The notes: generated by a model not told the origin, from the sequence alone. A stretch of DNA of 64,000 nucleotides from Micropterix aruncella (GCA_944548615.1 OX155973.1:22531386-22595385), one strand, 5' to 3'; positions 44,990 to 56,275 are shown, numbered from the stretch's first letter. Numbers and translations are program-made.

Positions 44990-46147
44990 CTTCTTCTTCT
45001 TAGGGTGCCTCTCAAACTAGTGAAGGTTGGCAGTCAGCTCTGCATACTTCTTTTTGTCCTTTGCCAGGCGAACAATTCGGCGACACTTGTAATCCCGGTC
45101 CATTCTCGAATGTTCCGCAACCAAGATTTCCGTCTACGGCCAGGTCTCCTCTTTCCTGCAACTTTTCCCATCATAATGAGTTGCAGGAGTTGGTACCTGT
45201 CGTGTCTAAACACGTGACCCAGGTATGCAACTTTGCGCTGTTTGATGGTCTGCAAAAGATTGCGTTTTTGGCCTACACGTAGTAGAACTTCCTCATTGGT
45301 GACTTTCTCAGTTCAAGATATCGACATCTCGAATGCTTCTATACGTTTTCTGAGATCTTCCTTAATAGTCGAGGCCTCACACCTACATAGAAGTGTGGAC
45401 CAGACGTAGCACTGGAGAAGACGTGTTCGAAGTGAGATTTTCAGGTTTCGATTGCGAAGAACCTTTTTCATTTTTCCAATGGCGCTGCGTGCAATTTCGA
45501 TGCGAGTTTTGATTTCTACTTCACAGTCCCAGTTTTGTGTAAATCAGGTGCCAAGGTATTTATATTTATCAACTTGTTCTAATTTTTGACCCGCCACAGA
45601 TACGCTAGGTTGGATATTGGGATTGTTAGAAATGACCATAAACTTAGTCTTGGTGACATTCATCCAGAGACCAGCTTTGACACTACACTCTTTTACTCGA
45701 TCAACAATCTCCTGTAGCTCGGCTTCCGTATATATAGATGCTATGAGAACAGTGTCATCGGCATACCTCAAGTTGTTGATGAGGCGGCAATTTATTTTAA
45801 TGCGACAGTTCAAGTCCTCCAGAGCTTCCGTCATGATGGCTTCAGAGTAGATGTTAAAAAGAGTCGGCGACATGCATGCCCTGCCGCACTCCCCTCTTAA
45901 TGTCAATTTCCTTGGATCCTTCCCCTTCAACTCTGACAGTGGCGCGCTGATTCCAGTACAGATTTTGTATTATACGGATGTCTTTCTTGTCCAGTCCGAT
46001 GTCGTTCAGAAGTGCAATAAGACGATTATGTTGCACTCTGTCAAATGCTTTTTCGTAATCTATGGAACATAGAAAGACATTTTGCTGCATATCCTGACAT
46101 GTTTGCACCAAAACCTGTACTGCGAATAACGCTTCCCTCGTCCCCAC
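44990..46147 (-). pseudogene. RTE (BovB-like) LINE, 5'-truncated, frameshifted
   Basis: Minus strand. The first frame (from 46147) reads VFLCSIDYEKAFDRVQHNRL, the first catalytic motif, then GVRQGMHVADSF where it shifts. The second frame (45930-45544) reads CMSPTLFNIYSEAIMTEALE, LRYADDTVLIAS (YADD) and MNVTKTKFMVIS. Between 45540 and 45260 frames are broken. The last frame (45255-45034) reads YLGHVFRHDRYQLLQLIMMG and RRPGRRRKSWLRNIREWTG, the RTE C-terminus. The minus-strand tail is (AAG)n at about 44990. Multiple frameshifts, no endonuclease: dead. A sister 3' end is at 21846-22115. Confidence 0.85.
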
Positions 46148-46149
46148 TT

Positions 46150-46634
46150 GTATATATGTATGTATTCTTTATTGCACACCTAATAAAAAGGTTACAAATA
46201 GGCGAGTTTAATGCCTCTTGAGCATTCTTCTCAAACTAACCTTAGGGATGTAGGAGTGAGCATATTGGAGTACTACAAAGATGTTTAATTAGATTGAATG
46301 TAGCATATATAAGAGTATATAAGAAGAATATATAAAAGAAATAATAGTGATATATAAATAATAATAATAAAAGTCAATGTATGCATGCATGCATATATAC
46401 CATATACATATACACTTCGTCTTTTTCAATAATAAAACGATTTAATTATCTAGTTGTTTTATTTGCAACAAAGGAAAACTACTGTACCTACTAAGGGAAT
46501 GAGTATATTTTTTCAAGCCAAGCATGGGGTGATATGTCTGGCAACACTGCCGGGCGAACGCAGAAGGTGAACAAGTATCACAATTCTATTGGTGTTGGCC
46601 GACGGCTATACAAATTTGTTTGTATTGGACGAAG
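46150..46634. other. LINE-tail-like sequence and putative 5' UTR
   Basis: ATTCTTTATTGCACACCTAA (46164) begins a possible minus-strand LINE 3' end; short ATGC and AT repeats follow. The part from about 46530 is GC-richer and open in the frame of the candidate gene. Confidence 0.35.
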
Positions 46635-46728
46635 ATGGAACAGTCTGTTGCTGACACTTCATCATTGCTGCAGTGATTGCTGCTGTCTTCTTGGAGCATT
46701 CCGGAAGCCGTCGTATCGAATTTTATTG
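46635..46728 (+). pseudogene. Candidate small host gene, exon 1 (in-frame TGA)
   Basis: ATG at 46635 starts MEQSVADTSSLLQ, then TGA (46674-46676), then LLLSSWSIPEAVVSNFI, with one leftover base before the donor TTG|GTAAGT. Read through the stop, the frame continues into exon 2 in phase. The TGA may be a recent mutation, a read-through stop, or a sign that this is a degraded duplicate. Sequence upstream of ATG is also open in the same frame for about 45 codons, so the start is not certain. Confidence 0.45.
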
Positions 46729-47027
46729 GTAAGTACTACGTATGTATATCTATATAACCTAAGTGCAATATTATTTATTTAGAACACCCTTGTTAATGAG
46801 GGGGGGGGGAGGGGGAGTAAGGGGAATTTTAATTTTGTTTGAAAAGTTAATTTTCTATCGAAAATATGAGAGCTAAAGTGAATTCATCGATGTATATGAC
46901 AAATTATATAACTTTTATGTAAAATAATTTCCAATTGTTGCAGAAAATGGAGTAATCGTAAGAAGAACAGTCGGCTTGCGAATACAATGCAATGATTTAA
47001 TTTTATTTTTCTCACATTTTCTTTCAG

Positions 47028-47146
47028 GTGACATTCCAGCACAGATAACAACACTGGGACATCTTCTACCACCTCGAGGAAGACTTTCTAAAAATGTTAA
47101 GTTCTCTACAATTGAAGCTATCGAGGGATTAATAGTTAAAGTTTCA
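47028..47146 (+). CDS. Candidate small host gene, exon 2
   Basis: Acceptor TTTTCTTTCAG| with a good pyrimidine tract and donor TCA|GTAAGT. With the one base from exon 1 it reads GDIPAQITTLGHLLPPRGRL, then SKNVKFSTIEAIEGLIVKVS. The exon enters after codon base 1 and leaves at phase 0. The sequence looks protein-like (hydrophobic and charged residues alternate, no stops) but I do not recognise the family. Confidence 0.55.
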
Positions 47147-47698
47147 GTAAGTTTTTTTTTTAATTATTTTTTTTAAGTGACTTCCCGGTGCGACTGGTGA
47201 TGAGTCACATCGCTGTGCAGTTCGAAGTTTCGAGTTCTTCTGTGCAGTTGTTTTGATGTATATTATGTTATTTTTTTGTACTTTTTTTAAATTTGTGTTT
47301 AATGTAGTTTGTCTATAATTTTTTTAAACAGTTATTCTATATTTTTCTGAAATCTGGTTCAAATAGCTTATTGTATTGTCACTTATTATTATTTTGTCGA
47401 ACTTTTTTAAAATTAGCTCCTGGCTGATACTGGCCAGGTCGACGCTGTTTTTAGCTAGACCTTTTGTCTACCATATATGCACCTGTTTTATTAAAATCAT
47501 AATATTGATAAATAAAAAAATTGACAATAAACATTTTTCTTTCATCATTTTTTTTAGAATGTGTACAGTGTATTCAGAATATTATGCGCAGGTCAAAGGA
47601 CAGTCAAACATCTGTTTACTACTTATATATACACCGTTTCATGCCTGGAAAAAAAACATTCTGATAGTTCTGTTCAACGTAATCTTTACTTTTTTCAG

Positions 47699-47728
47699 AC
47701 TGCTGAGGACGTCGAAAATGTGCAGTAG
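47699..47728 (+). CDS. Candidate small host gene, terminal exon
   Basis: Acceptor CTTTTTTCAG|, then phase-0 codons TAEDVENVQ and TAG. Joined to exon 2 it gives ..LIVKVSTAEDVENVQ. The full product would be 80 residues. The stop may be premature. A lookalike copy of TGTGCAGTAGT follows at 47740. Confidence 0.45.
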   Translation, partial: TAEDVENVQ

Positions 47729-48370
47729 TAAAGGACGGGATGTGCAGTAGTAATTATTATTCATTGTTCATTCTACATTGTCAGTCAAGTAATTTTTTTT
47801 ATTACCAAAAAAGTTGTAATACCATAACAAACATAACTACACCGGTTATGATTTTCTGGACAATGTCTTCCGCTATTTTAGTTATATTTTGTGGCCTTAT
47901 ATAAGTGTGTGTGTGTGTTTTTTTTTAATTTCCTTGATATTGTATACCTGCGTTAATGTCAAATTAATACACATTATTTTAAAGTAATACATTGTTTATT
48001 TTCATATCACACAATCATAATTTTTGCATTAACATAGCAATAATAATACCCACATTATTCTTGAAAATATTGTGAAGTCTTGTGTTAAGTTTCTTTATTT
48101 CATTTTAATAGTGGTTACAATTAAATTGTTTATTTATTAACTGAATCCTTATGTGATTTGTGATTTTTGTTTTTATACCCAATTCATTGACATTCGCTAG
48201 AAAAGCATCACAGCTAGAATAATTTTATTATATAATTTAATATTATTTTAATAATGCCAGAATGTATTTCTCCTAACCTAATATATTTTAGTATTCATTT
48301 CATTTTGCATCTTTCTTAAATCAACGTAAAAATATTGCCATTTGGAGGATTTTCAAAAAACAAAAAAAAA
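47729..48370. other. AT-rich, no feature
   Basis: Includes a short (TG)n at about 47908. Nothing coding. Confidence 0.4.
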
Positions 48371-48597
48371 CAGAGTAGATTTTTCAATTTACGAATGTAA
48401 ATGACTGATGACTGGAAATATTTTTTTATTGCATTTGGATCTTAACTTATTAAAAAGTATTTGTTTCACCAACTCGTAAAAAAATATCACTCGTTTTCGA
48501 TTTGGTGAAACCAACACTTTAAAAAAAATCCAATCGTTATAAAAATTACTTCCGGTCATCAGTCAAATACATTTGTAAATTGCAACATCTACTCTTT
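48371..48597. repeat. Foldback of about 227 bp
   Basis: The left arm starts CAGAGTAGATTTTTCAATTT and the right arm is its imperfect complement, ending AACATCTACTCTT; arms are about 75 bp. An inner stem (GTTTCACCAA/TTGGTGAAAC) sits in the loop. Probably a MITE. Confidence 0.65.
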
Positions 48598-48699
48598 GTT
48601 CAAGCAAAAGGAATATTCTTCAATTAACAATATTTTAGTGTTGATTTAAGAAAGGTATAAGATGAAATAAATTAAAAAAAGTATTAGGTCAAGAAAAAT

Positions 48700-49389
48700 C
48701 TATTCTGACAATAAGAAAATAATATTGTCGCATCAAGATATTTTGGTAGTCTTGGATAAACACTATCATGTTATTGGATTAATAAAATCATTTTCTTAGA
48801 TAAACACAATATTTTATTGAATAAACAAAACTAATTTCTGGGTTAAACAGATATATTTCTTGGGTAAATACTATAATTTTCTCGGATAAATACTATAAAG
48901 CTTTTATATAAATACTATAATTTCCTTGGACTAATGAAATAATTTTCTTGCATAAACACAATAACTTTCTTAAAAAAAAACAATAATTTTCTTGAACAAA
49001 CACAACAATTTCTTGAATAAATACAATCATTTACTTGGACAAACACAATAAGTATCTTGGAAAAACACAATAATTTTCTTGGTTACTATGTTTCTAAATT
49101 TCTAGGATACGCTACCATTTTCTTCGTTTTATAATTTATATTCTTGGATTGAAAAGAGCATTTGTTTTACACGGAGAATGTATGTTCTTCCTATGAGAAT
49201 TTATGCTTCCTTGCAAGAAGACACGCATTTGTCTCAATTTGACACTATATTTTATTGACACAAGACAAAATAATTGAAACTACAATTTACTCTTTCGAAG
49301 AAAATATTGTTTTCCTCCTATGCTCAAACTCGGGTTATCTTGACCAATAGGATATTGCTTTGATCTAAGATACCATTTCTTTCTGTGTG
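48700..49389 (+). repeat. Degenerate minisatellite block
   Basis: Some 13 loosely conserved units of about 25-30 bp resembling ATTTTCTTGGATAAACACAA at 48740-49120, followed by related non-repeated sequence. It closes at 49371-49389 with the inverse of the CACAGAAAGAAA motif that opens the 40829 block. Confidence 0.55.
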
Positions 49390-49692
49390 TAACACAATAT
49401 TATGTTAGTCTTGTGTCAAAGCTACCGACTATAATAGGTATTAGCAAACAGTTGTAAAGTAACTGTACGCGTTATAAAGTAACTGCTATTGCTCCGGGGG
49501 ACTACGATCACCCACTTTAATACCGACCGATGCAGTACCAAGTACTCGAGTAGGTACTACATATTTATGCGGATGCACTTGTAAGCCGTTACTTTTGTAC
49601 TGGAGCAGTGGGAAAGAGAAAGCAACGGTATTCGAACGATTGACGACTGCGTTGACAGCATTCGGTATGTGGGAGTATCCGCCACCAGTCCT
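49390..49692. other. Unassigned
   Basis: Mixed sequence up to the piggyBac TTAA. Confidence 0.4.
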
Positions 49693-51292
49693 TTAACCCT
49701 AGAAAGATAGTCTGTGTAAAATTGACGCGATCGTGAGCGAATTATTGTTCTCTCTTTCTAATCACGCGCCGTGCCCTCCAGACATCTCACTCGTGTCTCA
49801 GACCTTCAGCTAGGTGTATGTGTCGCTATATAGTAAATGACCCGAATTTTGAAATATTGCGGTAAAAGCATTTTTTTTTATGTCGAGAGCACAATATGGA
49901 TATAATATATGCCAAAGCTGTTTCAGACTGATTTAAAAGAATTTAATTGATTCGTATATAATAAATAAATAGTGAAATCGAAGGCTATCGCGGTTGTTTG
50001 ACATTATAAATAGGATAAATCGAATTTACTGCGTGAAATTTGTAGCACTCGACGTCTCGGAGATGTTGCAGTCACCGTTGTCCAGGGTAGACTGAAGTAC
50101 TGTCAATCGTCATCCGTTGTTCTACGGGTAGGCGGCAAACCGCCGCTGTTACCCGCAAATTATAACGGTGGTGTGGCGGCGGGGTTGGTGCGCGCGAATT
50201 TTTAAAAACCGTCGTGCACACAACACTCACTGTATCCTGTGTCGCGTCCTTGCGCTAGGTGGTAGGCATTGGAAACATTTTATGAAGAGGGTTCCACGTA
50301 TTACAGAGCTTGGAACAGTCGTATCTATTGAAGTTCAGGGTTCTTCTTATTTCAGTGGATTCCCGGATCATGCGGGGAAACTTAAACTGTTCTTTGTATA
50401 ACACAATGGGATATTGAAACTGCATCCAATGGTTACTTTCCCTATTCAATATGTGTTCGCATAACAGCTTTGATGTGTTCTGTCAGACGAATGGCTATGG
50501 GCCGTTTCGTTTGTGCAACGTAGGGTAAATTACAGGTGCATTCGACTTTATACACACCCGGGGTTCGCAGTGGTATTACATCCTATACAGGCCTCAGAGA
50601 TCAGGATATATTTTTTTTGGCGGTTTGAACATCGTTTCTATATCGAATTTGTTTAGCAACCTATGTACTTATTCGATCTGTCACGCCCTTGACGTATCGT
50701 AAGAATGGTTGTGATCTGCTGGGTTTCTAAGTTTTGTCTGTATTGGATCGTGTGCGCGTCTCGTCATATTTCCCGTAGGTAAGCATTTTTGCTAAAGACT
50801 TCATTTATATATTTCTACTCCTGCGGAATTTGCTTAGCTTCTGTCGCATTAATCACGTTTGCACTAAACTGGACAACGTCGCCGAAGCGTCGGGTGATAC
50901 AAACTCCACGCGGTATATTCGTTTTATTCTATTTATAATAAATAGTATCTTATTTACTTTACACTAATGTATTAAATAAAATATCTAATTAATAATTAAA
51001 ATATTTGATTTGTGATTACAGCACAATCTATGCATATTTAGTACAATTTTGAAGAAGTTTAGAGTTTTTGTTTCTTTTTAATATACTCGTAATTAATAAC
51101 AATAAGTATACACATACCTGCTTATTTTGTTTTATTTAGATATAATAAAAATAACACTCATTTAATTTTTTATATTATAATTACAAAACCGCATAAAATT
51201 AAGTTAATAATAAACATGCCTCAATTTTACGAATGATTTAGCTTTCAAGTGCTGATTTAGCTTTCACATTATGATTATCTTTCTAGGGTTAA
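49693..51292. mobile_element. Non-autonomous piggyBac-type element
   Basis: TTAA at 49693-49696 is followed by CCCTAGAAAGATAGTCTGTG, then TAAAATTGACGCG. The other end reads inward, from TTAA at 51289-51292, as CCCTAGAAAGATAATCATAA. These are essentially the 3' and 5' termini of the Trichoplusia ni piggyBac family (known from the literature), including the asymmetric internal parts. Length is 1,600 bp with no transposase frame, so it would depend on a transposase supplied in trans. Much of the inside is a Penelope relic. Confidence 0.85.
49995..50790 (-). pseudogene. Penelope-like element: GIY-YIG region and 3' end
   Basis: Minus strand, inside the piggyBac-type element. Reading from about 50690: VHRLLNKFDIETMFKPPKK (after a stop), then GVYKVECTCNLPYVAQTKRP and IAIRLTEHIKAV. 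This matches the GIY-YIG endonuclease of Penelope-like elements (GVYKIxCSCGxVYIGQTxRxIxxRxxEH). Then follow FKFPRMIRESTEIRRTLNFN and the end at about 50255. The first Y and the IGQT glycine are replaced (PYVAQT), and stops and shifts are present, so it is inactive. A further, inverted end fragment lies at about 50840-50960. Confidence 0.75.
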
Positions 51293-51384
51293 TTTGAATT
51301 GCAATGAGGTTCTCCATCGCCATGCCAGGTTTGATCGTCTAGTAATGGAACATCATGTATAGGTATTTGGTCGTTGTCTATCAA

Positions 51385-51605
51385 GTTTGTTCGTTTGTTT
51401 GATTCTGCTCTTTATTGTGAGGGGCGGGTTTGTTCTCATACGAGAATCTCTTACAACAAACTCTACTATGAAGTGTTTATATGAATGTGTAACATGGTGT
51501 GTAAGTGAGTATTATTGCATTCGATCGATAGAATTGAAATGCGATTCCGTTAATTTTATCCCAACTGAAAATGGTGACTTAGCCGGGAATCGAAACGGAA
51601 CCTTA
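51385..51605 (-). mobile_element. tRNA-derived SINE, 3' part (split)
   Basis: Reverse strand of the 29958 family: tail (TTTGTTCGTTTGTTTGATTC at 51385), then CCCAACTGAAAATGGTGACT and CGGGAATCGAAACGG. The rest of the head is at 56223-56275, separated by the LINE plus hAT insertions. Confidence 0.75.
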
Positions 51606-52309
51606 TTATTTGTTGAGTGGGGCTTTTCTAAGGTCTTAATCAGCCTTGTAACACTGCGACCATTGCTGATCTATTGTGTTCGCTACCTACAATAGTTCTG
51701 CGCTAAGCCTCGTGTCATTTAAGAGCCGCAACAGGCTTTTGGCGCCAGATTGTTTTACCTCCTCAGGTTGGAGGTAATGACCACCCAAGTGGGTGTATCT
51801 TTTACGCATCCGCGGGCCATACACGCACATGAGGTGCAGGGGAGTTTCCTCTTCCCCTTGGCAAAACCTGCACATTTTTGTGCCTTGGAGCTTGAGGTTG
51901 AACATGTGTTTGTTCAGGCCACAGTGCCCCGTGAGCGCCCTCACCAGTATGCGTAGATTGTTTATATTTAGCGATAAGGCCTCACGGGCCGTCTTACAGC
52001 CGTAAGCCTTAATTAGCGCTTTGGAATGATTCAACCCTGGCATGTTGTTCTAGTGGTTGACGGATTGTTCTAAACATATTTCTTTGAGCATTAGGTTTGC
52101 AAGGCTTTTTGGTACGCCACAGCAAGGTTCAGGGCCGTATAACGTTCCCTTTGCTCCCGTCTTAGCAAGTTCGTCGGCTTATTCATTTCCCTCGATTCCT
52201 GCATGGCCGGGAACCGATCTTAAAATTGCCGTGTTATTTTCGCCCAGGGAATTTAGTAGTGATATGCAGTTTTGCACTAGCTTTGAATTAATGATATTCG
52301 AGGCTAGTG
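51606..52309 (-). pseudogene. RNase H-bearing LINE (I-superfamily), 3' part
   Basis: Minus strand. RNase H C-terminal part (SVPGHAGIEGNE*ADELAKTG) with a stop, then KAYGCKTAREALSLNINNLR, LVRALTGHCGLNKHMFNLKL and a zinc-knuckle-like CRFCQGEEETPLHLMC. The frame ends at about 51687, followed by UTR and a CAACAAATAA tail. AAACGGAACCTTA is duplicated at 51593-51605 and 56223-56235, defining the whole insertion (51606-56222). The 5' part is at 55659-56222. Confidence 0.8.
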
Positions 52310-55300
52310 TTGCGCTGCCATAAATTCGAAGTGAGTCGTCGGGACACTAGGGGGGGGGGGGGGGGGGGAGGGGGGGGGGGGCGGGTGCAAATCGTGTTCC
52401 AAAAAATATCGGTCATAGAAAAAATATCAAAAAAGACATGATTTTGATATTTCTTATATAAAATATCGGCGATCTAATCTAATCTGTAAAGATATATTAA
52501 CATTTACAGCTTACAATCATATGCATACATATAAGCAACCATATGTTAGTTCGCGCTTACATATGTAAATTGCAGACATATTTATATAAAGAGAAACAAC
52601 TGTAAATGAACACAGACTCTGCACCTTCTGCCGTCTTTCCCTGAAACAGGGTTGACATAATAGGCTAATTGAATCATTTTTTACAGTATGGGTGATCAGC
52701 CTCATACCAACCTATAAGTTAAGGATAATATTTTGCTCCGGGCGATAAATATTGATATTTAAAAAATATATATCGGGTTTCGATATATATCGATATTTAT
52801 CGCCCATCCCTACCGGGGACACCCAAGTCGGAAGGATAAATAAAAACCCGGGTTTATTAAAATTACGTTTATTTGGACATTTTAAAGAAAATAGTAGTGT
52901 AGATATAAAATAGAAAATAGTAGAAAAGTAGAGTAGGAAATATAAAATACTTAAACCTATACTAAAATTATTTACTCCTTATCTTTCTTGTGCCAGCTGT
53001 ATTTTTCGGATGACTTCACCAACTTGAAAAGGTGTTTTTCTTTTTTTACGTACTTGTAAAATTCAGTGCAAGTCATTTTAAAGTTATACTTGCACTGCAT
53101 TATACTTTCCACTGTGTCTATGTTAAGACTATTGCGTTCATTTGTCCACTGTGCTGAAACCATGGAAAAAAATCTTTCAACATTTGCATTGTGACCTGGA
53201 ACTGCATATAAATACTGACATATTTTTAATAGGTTTCTTTTCCTTTCAAGCTCTTTAGTTACGTGAAAGAAATTCAGCCATTTGTCATGCATTTTTTTTC
53301 ACTCCAGTCTTCATTTTCTATGTTCTGTTCAACAAATGATTGCATGTACAAGAACTCATCGAATATACTATCGTGGATTTCGAAACCTTTCGAATTTAGA
53401 TGAAGTACAGTTTTTTCCACATTTTCCCACGTTGGCGTCACGTCCAATGTCATCCATTCGAAGACCTCGAACTTACTCATGGATTCACTCCAGCTCTCCA
53501 GATAAGTCGTTGCTGTTGTATAGAAATCTTTGACTTCTTTTTCAAAGGCTGTTAGCAAGGGGGCAATATTGTCATCCGTTTTTAGCTTGTTGTATAGTTG
53601 TTTAGTTTTCATTCCCAAAAATGAAGATTTATGTCTATCAAGCAAGCTATTCTTTATTTTTTCTAGTACTATCTTTACTTCCACTATCGTAATGATGTTC
53701 TTTTCTATTTTCTTTATTTCCTGTTCAAAGAGCTATGCTTGACTGTGGATGAAAAGAAAGTACAGCTCTGCTAATGGATTAGAGAAGAAATCAGAGATAG
53801 CTTTTGGTGGATTTTTTTCTGCTTGGAAGAATGCTTTCAAAGGCTCCCAAAGTTTGAGGATGCGCTCTATAGCAGGCATCAAAGAAAGCCATCTCGTTCG
53901 GGAATGTGACATTACATTGGCATATGAAACGTCAATATAATCACACAGGTCTTTCAGCTTTTCATTCCTTACCGTGTATATTGAAAAATATTAAAAAATT
54001 TTATTCACTATGGAATCAGCATCTATTGAAAGCCCGTCTGCTGCTGTAGAGGCAGTATTATGAAGTATATGTGCAGGACATCCGATCCCTTCGATTTCTC
54101 TTCCCAGCACGCTTTTTATTTTAAAATACACATTATTTACGCCCTGTCTTTCTCTTCCGCCAAAGTTAGTATTGGTGTTGTCACCGCCAAATGCCACAAG
54201 TTTTTCTATTGGTATTCCCAGAGTCTGCAATGATGTCATGCAAAATGATGTCACAGTATCAGAAGTCTCATTTTTCAAACAGTCTAATTTCAATAATTTT
54301 GTTTGCATCCCTTTGTCTTCAGTGAAGTACTGTATTAGGAGCGGAAACATTTTCTCTGCTTTGTGATTACTGGCATCAGTTAAGATCCCATAGAATGAAG
54401 TAGATTCCAATTCCGCTTTGCATTGATACAAGGTATGCGGTGCCAAAATGTTTTTAATTATAGCCGTAGCTTTGGTTCTGGCTGTTGATTGCTTTGCCGC
54501 AATCTTGGAATCCGGATACATGAGTGCACTCAGTTTAGTTAGTCGTACAATCAAGAGAGCTAAAAGATTGATGATGATTTACTACCTTAAAAGCAGTTGT
54601 TAGTTCTGCAGCACATACCAACTCATCTTCTGGAGTATCTGGTTTAATCATAAAACTAGATATGGGCATTGAAGTGGTAGATGCAGTCATTTTGGACTTG
54701 TGACCATTTGATGAGTTATGATGAATTATATCTGATCTACCACCATGACTGATGGATATATTTAAACCGCAAATAGAACAGTGTGCTTCTGTGTCAGTTC
54801 TGCCTTTTTTAATAAAAGACCATTGCTTAGTGTATTCATCCAAAAAGTGGCATTTCCTCTTCGGCGGCATCTTGGTTTTGTTTATCTAATGTATAGTTTC
54901 GTATGGGAGTGGTACAGCAAAATTAAAAGCCAGGTTTTGCGGGGCCACGCTGACACCAGGAAGCACGGTTATTAAAGTTATCTGCAAAAAATAAAAATAA
55001 ATAAACATACGGACTACAAAATATATTATGGTTTTCACAGGACGCTGGGCAGGAAGTATAATCTACGCCCTACGGCAAAGCTAATCGAGCGGAGATAATC
55101 AATAAAAAGAAGAAGATTTTACTTTATAATTCAGAAAGCGTAAAAATATTGTTCATAAGAGGTTATATTAAGCTTCGTATCCACTATGTTCGCGCTCCTG
55201 CTGCGCTCCGCGCTCATGCAACTGCTCGCGGTATTTTTAAATATTTTTTAATTTTTCTTCAGACTTCTGATATTAAGTCTATGGAATAAATACTAATTAA

Positions 55301-55437
55301 GGACTTACGATGTTTTGAAGATCGATTGACGAGTTCAGGTAAACTAGCAACACGACCAATACGTTGACACAACGCCGGCGAACTGAAGGACTGACCATTG
55401 ACCACTGACTTGACACGTGACGGACTGAGTGGCATTT

Positions 55438-55471
<34 letters not shown>

Positions 55472-55658
55472 GGCTGGCTGCTTCTCCCCCCCCCCCCCCC
55501 CGCCTCCGCCGCTCGCACCCACTCTAGCCATACGAACGCGCAACATCGCCGCGTGTTGTCGGTCGTCGGGACATTTAGTGTTCACATCGGGACGTCGGGA
55601 CAGATGAGCACACAACGGTGACATGTCCCGACGTGTCGGGACGTATGGCAGCCCTGCC
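52310..55658 (-). mobile_element. hAT transposon inserted in the LINE
   Basis: About 3.35 kb. The ends share GCTGCCATA (right end read inward CAGGGCTGCCATACGTCCCG; left end TTGCGCTGCCATAAATTCG). Several GTCGGGACGT-type subterminal repeats occur at 55560-55645, with one at 52340. GGCTAGTG/CGCTAGTG at the edges is a likely 8-bp target duplication with one change. A poly(G) tract (about 52350-52380) and a poly(C)/CT tract (about 55440-55502) lie near the two ends. The transposase gene is at 52972-54870. Confidence 0.8.
52972..54870 (-). pseudogene. hAT transposase (BED finger to dimerisation domain), disrupted
   Basis: Starts MPPKRKCHFLDEYTKQWSFI with a BED zinc finger (CSICGLNISISHGG..H..H). 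It shifts frame at about 54545, where ACTA is duplicated, and resumes KLSALMYPDSKIAAKQSTAR through GILTDASNHKAEKMFPLLIQ and GIGCPAHILHNTASTAAD. A TAA follows NKIF, after which NEKLKDLCDYIDVSYANVMS and SRTRWLSLMPAIERILKL read on in frame. A second stop follows at IHSQA*LFEQE. A run of eight A at about 53290 causes another shift into MHDKWLNFFHVTKELERKRN. The hAT dimerisation domain (HNANVERFFSMVSAQWTNER) closes the gene near 52972. Two stops and two shifts: inactive but nearly complete, so a fairly young copy. Confidence 0.85.
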
Positions 55659-56222
55659 CGCTAGTGCCACAAGAGCTGCCTTGCTATCCGAGTGGATATA
55701 GATACGGTGGTTGGCGTAGTTCTTATGGAGGTTGATATCCGCACATTCAATAATGGCGTATACCTCCGCTGGAATATGGAGGCGTATTCCCCCAAGTTTA
55801 CACTTCTTTCGAAGTTTGGTCGCTCTCCATATATACGCAGCCTACGTCAAGTCCTGATTTGGACCCATTTAAGTGTGCCATTTAAGGCTACCGGCCTTCC
55901 AGTGCAGTTGGCTTTTTAGCCAGTCGTCTGTGGGCCGCAGTTCCACTATAAAAAGTTTTCCAAAGTTTAGGAGTGAGCATGGTGTCTGATACCATGTTTA
56001 GGTTTGGAGTTTCACTGACTGAGTCAAGAACTGATCTTAGTGCTTCTGAGATCCAGTTTACCTTCTCCCAGGCAGACAGCCTGTACATGCTGGCTTTTGC
56101 CACCTGTTGCAAGTGAATGTGTAGGGGCGGTAAGTTCAGCAGTGCATCTAGAGCTGCTTCAGGAGTGGAGGACATTGCGCCAGTAGTCATGAGGCACGCC
56201 GTCCTTTGGATATTGTTTATTT
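55659..56222 (-). pseudogene. RNase H-bearing LINE, 5' part of the split copy
   Basis: Minus strand from 56222: TGAMSSTPEAALDALLNLPP, LHIHLQQVAKASMYRLSAWE, the linker between reverse transcriptase and RNase H. Then PAEVYAIIECADINLHKNYA (catalytic E) and IYIHSDSKAALVALA (catalytic D), with a one-base shift at GGGGG. It continues after the hAT insertion at 52309. 5'-truncated; reverse transcriptase absent. Confidence 0.75.
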
Positions 56223-56275
56223 AAACGGAACCTTACAGTGTAAGATCAGAAGACCTAGCCACTATGCCACCGGGC
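56223..56275 (-). mobile_element. tRNA-derived SINE, head part (split)
   Basis: CACTGTAAG and CACTATGCCACCGGGC in the reverse orientation, i.e. the tRNA-like head of the SINE whose 3' part is at 51385-51605. Confidence 0.65.

Noticed and set aside
55259..55624. Minus-strand frame with an arginine/glutamate run
   Set aside because: Encoded by a (CT)n and poly(C) tract near the end of the hAT element; low complexity.
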